This document shows, in pieces, positions 48,756-55,946 of a DNA stretch of 64,000 nt. Position 1 is the first letter of the stretch. Each line of letters begins with the position of its first letter. The position numbers and the translations under genes were made by a program. Origin of the DNA: Hymenobacter volaticus (lineage in GTDB: Bacteria; Bacteroidota; Bacteroidia; Cytophagales; Hymenobacteraceae); contig NZ_CP095063.1 in NCBI RefSeq assembly GCF_022921055.1, forward strand, positions 248,001 through 312,000, in the 5' to 3' direction. The notes beneath the pieces are model-generated. The model did no database searches, was not told the DNA's origin, and saw nothing but the letters and a program-made list of their open reading frames with translations.

Positions 48756-49031
48756 CTAGCGTGCTTTCACCAGCAACGTGTTAAAAAAATGCGGCTTCAG
48801 CTGCGGCACAATGAATTGTTTGCCGAGCTGAAGCCGCACTGTTTGGTCGGCACTGGTATTGTTCCCAAGTACCACAACCACGCTTTGGTGAGGGTTTTGG
48901 TAAGTAAGCAGATTAGCAACCCATTCCACCGGGGTTTGAGCAGGAGCTAAGAGAGCAAGCAGTAATGAAGCAGGCATCAGTAACAAGCAAAGCCGTCGCC
49001 GAGCAAGAAATGGGAGAGGAAATAGAACCAT
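48756..49031 (-). CDS. GH30 C-terminal-like mini-protein, possibly a remnant
   Basis: 91 residues: a hydrophobic signal (LCLLLMPASLLLALLAPAQ), about ten linker residues, then WVANLLTYQNPHQSVVVVLGNNTSADQTVRLQLGKQFIVPQLKPHFFNTLLVK, which resembles the last beta strands of GH30 glucosylceramidase/xylanase side domains. No catalytic domain is present. It could be an internally deleted GH30 gene or a free-standing secreted beta domain. A terminator-like hairpin lies inside the last third. Convergent with the sugar transferase, 12 bases between stops. Confidence 0.5.
   Translation of the reverse strand: MVLFPLPFLARRRLCLLLMPASLLLALLAPAQTPVEWVANLLTYQNPHQSVVVVLGNNTSADQTVRLQLGKQFIVPQLKPHFFNTLLVKAR
48783..48848 (-). 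terminator. Intragenic hairpin plus T-run on the minus strand
   Basis: TGCGGCTTCAGCT (48790-48802) and AGCTGAAGCCGCA (48836-48848) pair perfectly, extended by CGGCA/TGCCG with one bulged base. On the minus strand the stem is followed directly by seven T (48783-48789), the classic intrinsic terminator form, yet the coding frame continues 27 bases past it. Confidence 0.65.
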
Positions 49032-49407
49032 AAATAGTCAAGTCAACTGGGGAGGAGGGCAGGTTGCCACGGCGCAGCCCTAGAGCTAAGCAGAAAGTTT
49101 AACCGCCTAGTTTGCTCGGGTATGCAAACCAACGGCTATCATCAGACAACCAAGTTGGTACTCACCTGCTACCTAGATGACAGGGAGATAGTTGTTTACC
49201 TAAGGTTCTAGAGGAAAGCTTGCGTTGACCTTACCGGGTACAACTCTTGGCAAACATGTGCAAAGAGGCTGGTGACGAATTTCCACCCGTTAAAAAGCTA
49301 GTTTACCCCGCTTCTCTTACCCACGGGAGCAGGATCTTTACTGCAGATCTTGGTTGAAGTTCACCGCTCACATTCTCCCCGACCAGCCGTTTCGGCGCGT
49401 TTTGCCC
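49032..49407. other. Divergent intergenic region, no gene
   Basis: About 375 bases between the mini-protein start and the GH43 signal-peptide start. The GH43 frame is open upstream to 49354 but that leader is not signal-like. No clear promoter motif recognised. Confidence 0.45.
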
Positions 49408-51555
49408 ATGAGACCACCTTACTCTCTCTTGCTTTTGTTGCTAAACGCCGTGCTGCTAACTGCGCCAGCGGCCCAGGCACAGAAAAAACTGAAGTACAGC
49501 GCCTACCTGTTCGCCTACTTCACCGGCAACGACAAAAAGGAAGAAGCCATCCGCTTTGCGCTTAGCAACGACGGCTACCACTATGTAGCTTTGAACGGCA
49601 ACCGACCCGTTATCAGTTCGGCCGCTATCAGCGAAACCGGCGGCGTGCGCGACCCGCATATCTTGCGCGGAATCGACGGCAAAACGTTTTATATGGTGGC
49701 CACCGATATGGTATCGGCCAATGGCTGGAGTTCCAACCGGGCCATGGTGCTGCTGCGCTCCACCGACTTAGTGCACTGGACGTCGAACGTCGTCAACCTG
49801 CAAAAGAAATACCCCGGCCAGGAAACCCTGCAGCGGGTGTGGGCCCCACAAACCATCTACGACAGCCAGGCCGGAAAGTATATGATTTACTTTTCACTGA
49901 AACACGGCCAGGACCCCGACAAGATCTACTATGCTTACGCCAACAAGGAATTCACTGATTTGGAAGGCGAACCCAAGCAGCTGTTTTTCAGTCCTACCAA
50001 CGGCGCGTGCATCGACGGCGACATTGTGGCCAAAAACGGGAAGTACTATCTGTTCTTTAAAACCGAAGGCCAGGGAGCAGGCATCAAAATAGCCGTGTCA
50101 GATAAACTAACCGGGGGCTACGTGCTGCAAGACCGCTATGTGCAGCAAACCAAAGACCCGGTGGAAGGCGCTGGCACTTTCAAGCTCAACAACTCCGATG
50201 ACTTCATCCTCATGTACGATATGTACACGACGGGCAAGTACCAATTTACGCGCACCCACGACCTGCAAAATTTCACGGTAGTTGACCACGAAATAAGCAT
50301 GAACTTCCATCCGCGGCATGGCACCGTGATGCCCATCACCGACCAGGAAGCAAGCCAACTGGCTACCCGTTGGTTAACCCCTGCGGACGTGCTGCAGCGG
50401 GCGCAAAACCCTACTATCCGCCCGCTCAACACCGTGGTCGATACGGTGAATCGCCAAGTGAAATTTCAAGTCGGGCCGGGCACCAATCGGCAATCGTTTG
50501 ACCCCAAATTCGTTGGTTTCGGGTTGACCGTAACGCCGCGAGGGGCGCAGAACTTCGCCGAGGGGCCTATCAAGTACACAGTGAGTCAAGGTGGTCGGCA
50601 GCAAACGTATTCCGTTTCGGTTGTTGAAACACACAATCCGGCGCTAGGCGGCTACTACGCCGACCCTGCCATCCTGTACGCCGAGAAAACCGGCAAATTT
50701 TACTTGTATCCAACTAGTGACGGCTTCACCAACTGGTCGGGCACTTACTTTAAAAGCTTTTCGTCAACTGACTTAGTGAAGTGGCAAGATGAAGGAGTGA
50801 TACTGGACTTGTCGAAAGACGTGAGCTGGGCCAAGAAAAGCGCCTGGGCACCTTGCATCTTCGAACAAAAGACTTCTACTGGCTACCGCTACGCCTACTA
50901 CTTCTGCGCGGGGGCCAAAATCGGGGTTGCCTTGTCCGATAGCCCCACCGGCCCTTTCGTGGACTCGGGCAAACCCTTGCTCGACCAACTGCCCGCTGGC
51001 GTGAAGGGGGGCCAGCAAATCGACCCGGCCGTGTTTCGAGACCCGCAAACCGCCAAGCTCTATTTGTACTGGGGCAACGGGTATATGGCCGGCGCCGAGC
51101 TCAACGACGATTTGGTGTCGCTCAAGCCCGAAACCGTGCGCATTCTCACGCCCGACGCTACTTTTCGCGAGGGCGCCCACGTGTTTTATCGCAACGGCAA
51201 GTACTATTTTATGTGGAGTGAAAACGACACCCGCGACCCGGAATACCAAGTGCGCTACGCCACCTCCACCTCGCCTCTGGGGCCCCTGACCGTACCGGCT
51301 AGTAATTTAGTTGTTAACCAAGACCCAGCAGCGGGTATCTACGGCACCGGTCACAACTCCACCATTCAGGTGCCTGGCCGCGACGAGTGGTACTTAGTTT
51401 ATCACCGCTTCACGTATCCGCAAGGCATCGGGATGGGCAAGGCCGCGGGTTTCCACCGGGAAGTATGCATCGATAAGCTGGAGTTCAACGCCGACGGCAG
51501 CATCAAGCCCGTGAAACCCACCCACGCCGGCATTCAGCCTGTGAAAATAAAGTGA
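49408..51555 (+). CDS. Tandem GH43-GH43 secreted glycosidase
   Basis: 715 residues from ATG 49408 (signal MRPPYSLLLLLLNAVLLTAPAAQAQ). First five-bladed propeller, about residues 25-320: SAYLFAYFTGNDKKEEAIRFALS, GGVRDPHILRG (Asp base), VWAPQTIYDSQAGKYMIYFS, DGDIVAKNGKYYLFFKTEG, VEGAGTFKLN. A linker domain (TIRPLNTVVDTVNRQVKFQVGPG, KYTVSQGGRQQTYSVSVVE) joins the second propeller: YYADPAILY (Asp base), SAWAPCIFEQKT, IDPAVFRDPQTAKLYLYWGN, REGAHVFYRNGKYYFMWSEN. Known GH43 enzymes are beta-xylosidases, alpha-L-arabinofuranosidases, arabinanases or galactosidases. Two complete catalytic sets suggest two linkages cut in succession. Confidence 0.9.
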   Translation: MRPPYSLLLLLLNAVLLTAPAAQAQKKLKYSAYLFAYFTGNDKKEEAIRFALSNDGYHYVALNGNRPVISSAAISETGGVRDPHILRGIDGKTFYMVATDMVSANGWSSNRAMVLLRSTDLVHWTSNVVNLQKKYPGQETLQRVWAPQTIYDSQAGKYMIYFSLKHGQDPDKIYYAYANKEFTDLEGEPKQLFFSPTNGACIDGDIVAKNGKYYLFFKTEGQGAGIKIAVSDKLTGGYVLQDRYVQQTKDPVEGAGTFKLNNSDDFILMYDMYTTGKYQFTRTHDLQNFTVVDHEISMNFHPRHGTVMPITDQEASQLATRWLTPADVLQRAQNPTIRPLNTVVDTVNRQVKFQVGPGTNRQSFDPKFVGFGLTVTPRGAQNFAEGPIKYTVSQGGRQQTYSVSVVETHNPALGGYYADPAILYAEKTGKFYLYPTSDGFTNWSGTYFKSFSSTDLVKWQDEGVILDLSKDVSWAKKSAWAPCIFEQKTSTGYRYAYYFCAGAKIGVALSDSPTGPFVDSGKPLLDQLPAGVKGGQQIDPAVFRDPQTAKLYLYWGNGYMAGAELNDDLVSLKPETVRILTPDATFREGAHVFYRNGKYYFMWSENDTRDPEYQVRYATSTSPLGPLTVPASNLVVNQDPAAGIYGTGHNSTIQVPGRDEWYLVYHRFTYPQGIGMGKAAGFHREVCIDKLEFNADGSIKPVKPTHAGIQPVKIK

Positions 51556-51629
51556 AGACGACATCCACTTATTCAGCCGACCAAAGGATAGCAAGCACTC
51601 TACCTTGCAGCTCGTTTTGTAAGCGTACT

Positions 51630-51667
51630 ACCCCCGGCAACCGAGAACACGCCTGGTTGCCGGGGGT
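51630..51667. terminator. 13-bp hairpin terminator between convergent genes
   Basis: ACCCCCGGCAACC (51630-51642) pairs perfectly with GGTTGCCGGGGGT (51655-51667) across a 12-base loop. It lies 75 bases past the GH43 stop and 32 bases before the stop of the convergent surface-protein gene. Confidence 0.75.
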
Positions 51668-51698
51668 ACTGTTGCTTTGTTTCAGTGGCTTTAGTGCT

Positions 51699-52796
51699 TT
51701 AGAAGCGTAGCCCAGCGTTGAGCCCTAACCAAGCGCGGGTGTTGGTGCGGCCATGAGTTTCGTTGAACAACTCCAGGTGCCGGCCGCCGAGGCGGGAGCC
51801 ATAGGGTGAACTTTCCGAGGTCCGGTAAGTGGATACCATGACGTTGAGCGTGGGCCCCACGAGTAGGGTGGTACGGCCTGTTGGTGACAAGCGCCACCCT
51901 AACATCGGGCGCAACTGGTTTAAAAGATTAAGCTGCTTGGTCCAGCCCTTCTTTTCGTTTACTTGAAAGGAGAGAACATCCACGCTTAGCGTCAGGCGAT
52001 TAGTGGGTGCTATTTCGGTGCCAAAGCCGTAGCCGAGACCCCAACGGAACTTGTCGCCAAAAGGCTGCGCGCCCACCGCTATGATGTTATAGAATTGGTG
52101 CGAGGCGCCCATTTTATAGGCTGCATTGGTGGTTAGGGCCTCGCTGGTCCAGACTTCGGCCCGGTGATAGCCGTGGCGTACTAAACTCAGGATTCCAATC
52201 GAAGCCCCGGCCACCGAGTCGGCAATGTTGACGGGGGCCAGCTGCAAGCCCTTTACGGTGCGAGCCACGTTGAGCAAGCCAGCGACTTGCACGCCTTGAA
52301 TTTTGCCTGGCGTTACGTTGGCCAAGCCCGCTACCTGGGTTGTAGCAGCCACATGCGGCGCGGAGCCTTGGTAGTTCAGCAAACCTGCCACCTGGGCGCC
52401 CTGCACCGAACCGACTGTGATGTTGGTTAGGCCCGCAAGCTGAGCGCCTTGCGCGGGGCCCCCGACCAGGTTGCCTAAGCCCGCCGCTTGAAGCCCCTGC
52501 ACCGAGTCTAGGTCCACATTAAGCAAACCTCCTAGCTCCACGCCTTTCACTCCGGCCGCGTAGCCGGCCAGCAGGTTCAGCGAAACCGTATTCACGGTAC
52601 GCCCCGCGTGCAAGCCATTCATCCCGAGCGGGGAAACCAGGGTAATTTGAAAAGGCTCCCGCTGGTACGCTTGCGACGTGGCCGGGAAGGCAGACGTAGC
52701 GGACGATGCGGAAGCAGACTGCGCGTGGGCACCGAACGAGGTGGTTGCCAGTAAAGCGGAAACGCAAATAGCGAAGCGGAAAGAAATGTGTTTCAT
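51699..52796 (-). CDS. LA_2272-family-like outer-membrane surface protein
   Basis: 365 residues from ATG 52796 (signal MKHISFRFAICVSALLATTSFGAHAQ). The middle, about residues 80-190, is a run of short repeats of the form G-x-Q-x-A-G-L-x-N: LGNLVGGPAQGAQLAGLTN, VGSVQGAQVAGLLN, TTQVAGLANVTPGKIQGVQVAGLLN. This repeat style matches the LA_2272 surface-repeat family. The C-terminal half looks like barrel strands (RWGLGYGFGTEI, LTLSVDVLSFQV, TTLLVGPTLNVMV) ending AWLGLNAGLRF with a terminal Phe. Function unknown; single gene. Confidence 0.8.
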   Translation of the reverse strand: MKHISFRFAICVSALLATTSFGAHAQSASASSATSAFPATSQAYQREPFQITLVSPLGMNGLHAGRTVNTVSLNLLAGYAAGVKGVELGGLLNVDLDSVQGLQAAGLGNLVGGPAQGAQLAGLTNITVGSVQGAQVAGLLNYQGSAPHVAATTQVAGLANVTPGKIQGVQVAGLLNVARTVKGLQLAPVNIADSVAGASIGILSLVRHGYHRAEVWTSEALTTNAAYKMGASHQFYNIIAVGAQPFGDKFRWGLGYGFGTEIAPTNRLTLSVDVLSFQVNEKKGWTKQLNLLNQLRPMLGWRLSPTGRTTLLVGPTLNVMVSTYRTSESSPYGSRLGGRHLELFNETHGRTNTRAWLGLNAGLRF

Positions 52797-53298
52797 AGAA
52801 AGGTACTGGTTGAGCAAGAATGATTCGGGACCAGCTATTCGAGGTGGGCATAGCTTTCCCGGTAAGCCGTCGGAGTGGGGTTCAACCACGCCAACCGGCT
52901 TTCAAAATTTTCAGTAGGGTGAAAGGAAGAGAGCAGGGCCAACCGCCCGCCAACAGCGAAGTGAAAAGAAAGGGATGCTCAAGCTTACTGCACGCCCTTC
53001 GGTGAAACGTTTCAACCATAAGAGACCCAACCAGGACTTTACCCCCACGCCAACAAGATAAAAAACGCAAATACTTGACTAGCCAACCACTAATGCCTTG
53101 ACCTTCAAATGCTTGTGAAATACTGTTGAAGCAGTGAAGTAGGTGTGGCGAGGGCCCTGGTTATTAAGACCTGCAAAGGTTTCACATGGATATCAGCCTC
53201 TACTAAGCTCGGCCTAGCGCTCTTGCCGCACGGTAGCGCTAGAAAAGCCTTGGTACTGCATCTTTGTGCCTGCGCTTCCTCACGTTACCTTCTGCTTT
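52797..53298. other. Divergent intergenic region, no gene
   Basis: About 500 bases between the surface-protein start and the cyclase start. The cyclase frame extends up to 53266 but the better start is 53299. No clear motif recognised. Confidence 0.45.
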
Positions 53299-54225
53299 AT
53301 GACGCCGCACCTGTATGTGTTGCCCGACCAACGCGACTTACCTATTGCCCCTGGTCAAAGCATTTTGTCGGCTACTCTCGCGCAGGGCATTGCGCACGTG
53401 CACGCCTGCGGCGGGAAAGCCGAGTGCTCTACCTGCCGGGTGCAAGTGCTGGAAGGGTTGGAACGCTGCTCGCCCCGCAATGCCTGCGAGCAGGCGCTGG
53501 CCACGCGCCTAAACTTACCCGATAATGTGCGCCTAGCTTGCCAGACCACTGTAACCGACGGCTATGTGCGCTGCTCACGGCCCATCCTCGACACGCTGGA
53601 TCTGGAATTGACGGCTAAGGAGCTGGAAAACCCAAACCAGCAGCTCGGCCAGCAACAGCGCGTAGCTGTACTGTTCTCCGACATCCAGGACTACACCGTT
53701 TTTGCTGATATTCTGCCTCCCTACGACGTAATTCACATCTTAAATCGCTACTTCGAGGTGATGAGTGAGATTGTGGCAACCCACCACGGCTATATCAGCG
53801 ACTTTATCGGCGACGGGCTCATGGTAATATTTGGGCTAGAGCACCCGGCGACGGCCGTCACGGATGCGCTGGCGGCCGGCCAAGCAATGCTTCGGAGCGT
53901 GGAAAAGCTAAATCCTTACTTGCAGCAAATGTACAACTGCTCGTTCCACGTGCGTATCGGCTTGCACTACGGCGAGGCGGTGGTCGGCCATATCGGGGCG
54001 CGGGGCTTTCGCAAGTTGGCCACCATTGGCGATACGGTGAACGTAGCCGCCCGCATTGAAAGCGCGAACAAGGAGTATGGCACTCATTTTTTGGTGTCGG
54101 AAGCAGTAGTGCAGGCCGCTGGCTCCGCCCTACAAGTAAACCAAGGGTTCCTAACGCCCCTGAAAGGAAAAAAGGGCCTGCACCGCCTCTACGAAGTAGC
54201 TCTCGAATCCGCTTCCATGGATTAG
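53299..54225 (+). CDS. [2Fe-2S] ferredoxin-class III nucleotide cyclase fusion
   Basis: 308 residues from ATG 53299. Residues 1-98 are a plant-type ferredoxin: Cys37, Cys43, Cys46 in ACGGKAECSTC and Cys81 in LACQT are the cluster ligands. Residues 118-300 are a class III cyclase: metal Asp128 (VLFSDIQDYT) and Asp172 (FIGDGLM), and the VVGHIGARGFRKLATIGDTVNVAARIES segment with the transition-state Asn and Arg. The position usually held by the purine-selecting Lys (K-F-I-G-D in many cyclases) is Asp168 here. No membrane helix, so cytosolic. Likely a redox- or iron-sulfur-controlled producer of a cyclic nucleotide; product uncertain because of Asp168. Confidence 0.9.
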   Translation: MTPHLYVLPDQRDLPIAPGQSILSATLAQGIAHVHACGGKAECSTCRVQVLEGLERCSPRNACEQALATRLNLPDNVRLACQTTVTDGYVRCSRPILDTLDLELTAKELENPNQQLGQQQRVAVLFSDIQDYTVFADILPPYDVIHILNRYFEVMSEIVATHHGYISDFIGDGLMVIFGLEHPATAVTDALAAGQAMLRSVEKLNPYLQQMYNCSFHVRIGLHYGEAVVGHIGARGFRKLATIGDTVNVAARIESANKEYGTHFLVSEAVVQAAGSALQVNQGFLTPLKGKKGLHRLYEVALESASMD

Positions 54226-54676
54226 ACCTTGAGGAGCGCGCCAATGAAAGCAGGGCAAAGTGATTTTGCGCATCATACCTTCGTTTACAGCCAGCTTAGA
54301 AGTCCACAGCCTACTTCGCTAAACTACTTCAACTACAAGCGCGCTGCCTGTTATTCCTTCTCCCTCACTGAATTATAGAAGTTTTGGGAGTGCATCCATT
54401 CTATGTTAGGCTGGCCTACCGGGTGCCATAACCTTGGCTTCATTTTAACTTGGCTGCACCCACGATGTCTCAACCCGAGCAGTGCGGAGCTTTGCGGCCA
54501 TTCTAGGCCGCTAGACTACTATATTGACTACAAGGGAGTTGCAAGGAACTCTAAATTCTGCCCTCACTAGAAGTAGTACATAGCTAGTCATCTCAAAGGG
54601 CGGAACAAAGCGAGTTCGCAATAAATGGCAAAGCCCTTCGTGAAAAGGGCAAATGACTCTGTAGCCTTAAAGCAAG

Positions 54677-54877
54677 TTAAACAGCTGCTTTGGCAGAATG
54701 ATTGGCATTGAATGAGCCTATTAGCAAGCCGCCCACTAATACGGCGTGGCCGCTTTGTAAGGCGGCCTTACCTTCAGCATGGGAGACGCTATGGCCGTCG
54801 ATGGTAGCGAAATCAGGAAGATTGTGTTGTGCTTGCGGGTTATGGGCCAAGAAGAATGCGAGGGCAGTGAGTTCCAT
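54677..54877 (-). CDS. Possible small protein, unknown function
   Basis: 66 codons: MELTALAFFLAHNPQAQHNL, then DFATIDGHSVSHAEGKAALQS and GHAVLVGGLLIGSFNANHSA. Composition is protein-like, with a glycine-rich hydrophobic segment near the C terminus, but I recognise no family and see no operon partner. It could be chance. Confidence 0.35.
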   Translation of the reverse strand: MELTALAFFLAHNPQAQHNLPDFATIDGHSVSHAEGKAALQSGHAVLVGGLLIGSFNANHSAKAAV

Positions 54878-54990
54878 TAGGTGCGTGTGGTAGTAGGTTG
54901 ATGGCGTTTATGCCATCAAAGCTCGTGCGTACGCCTACTGAAAAAAAGGAAGATCAGCCTGTATTTGCGACTTGCATTATGCTAAGACTA

Positions 54991-55037
54991 TACCATATAA
55001 ATGGTTGAATTAATGAGCTTACCATTTATAGTTGGTA
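54991..55037. repeat. AT-rich imperfect inverted repeat
   Basis: TACCATATAAATGGT (54991-55005) and ACCATTTATAGTTGGTA (55021-55037) are imperfect inverted copies with two extra bases in the right arm and a 15-base spacer. Could be a regulator site or a weak hairpin. Confidence 0.45.
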
Positions 55038-55446
55038 TATAACAAGAGTTATAAATGAGCTAAATAATGCAAATATGTGACATCAAGCGTCCGAAAATCA
55101 CTAGTTCGGTCCTAAGAAATTAATGGGTATTTGAACCTGCCGGGCACTAGCCCACCTGCAGAAATCAGTGACTTTCCCATGCTAGCACTGCCGCCAAATG
55201 GTAACTAGCACAATGCTTTTTGTATCCAGTTGTCTACCTGTTTGCAAGAATGTCTCATAACGATCAACATACCTTGCAAACCTTTGTAAAGCAGGATTTA
55301 AGGCAACCCTGCTAGCTGCCCGGTGCCTCAGCAGATTCCTGCTTTGCGAAGATTAAGGCTTGATAGTAGCAACTATTTAGTTTGGTGCTTCCGCTTTCCG
55401 CGTGTTCCTTTGCCACCCCGGCCCGTATTCGCGCTCGGGTCCTTGC

Positions 55447-55854
55447 ATGCGCCAAGCTGTTGCCATTCTGCTTCTTTGTTCGCTTTCGGTGCACTGCGCC
55501 GGGCGGCTAGGCATTGTGGCCAATTGGTGGCTCAACCGGGACTACGTGGCCCGCGTGTTGTGCATCAACCGCGACAAGCCGGCCATGCACTGCAATGGCA
55601 AATGCCACCTCGCCAAGCGCCTGCGTGCCGCCGCTGCCACCGAGCAACAACAGCGACCCTTAGGCAGCAAGCAGGCCTTTCAGGAAATTACCCTGTTCTG
55701 CGCGCCGGTTTTTGTGTTGCGGGTACTGCCGCCAGCAGCTTTCCGCAGCGCGTTGCCGCAGTATGCGGTTTTGCATGTTTGCGCCTACAACTGGGACCGG
55801 CCGGGCCCCGACCACCCGCCCGCTGAACAACTGATGAGTACTCGTTTTTCCTGA
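55447..55854 (+). CDS. Small membrane-anchored Cys-containing protein of a TonB/PepSY operon
   Basis: 135 residues from ATG 55447 (MRQAVAILLLCSLSVHCAGRLG, a hydrophobic signal or anchor). The conserved core NRDYVARVLCINRDKPAMHCNGKCHLAKRL carries three Cys and a His (C-x10-C-x3-C-H). I recall the same core (CINRDKP..CNGKCYL) in short Bacteroidota proteins near metal-uptake genes, but no function is established. The rest is low in motifs and ends in a Pro- and Asp-rich tail. It lies 92 bases upstream of the TonB receptor start, in the same direction, and probably shares its transcript. Confidence 0.75.
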   Translation: MRQAVAILLLCSLSVHCAGRLGIVANWWLNRDYVARVLCINRDKPAMHCNGKCHLAKRLRAAAATEQQQRPLGSKQAFQEITLFCAPVFVLRVLPPAAFRSALPQYAVLHVCAYNWDRPGPDHPPAEQLMSTRFS

Positions 55855-55946
55855 GTTCTGGCCTACTCGCCTGAATTGGCTTCGGTGTGCCCATAAGGTT
55901 GCCTGAAACCGCAGCGACCGGCTATTCATCGGTTATTTCCTACTTT

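Larger units (their letters stand above)
54226..55446. other. 1.2-kb gene-poor region
   Basis: Between the cyclase stop and the small Cys-rich protein start. It holds one possible short gene (54677-54877, listed separately), an inverted repeat at 54991-55037 and AT-rich DNA around 54940-55080. No family-recognisable frame. Confidence 0.5.
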
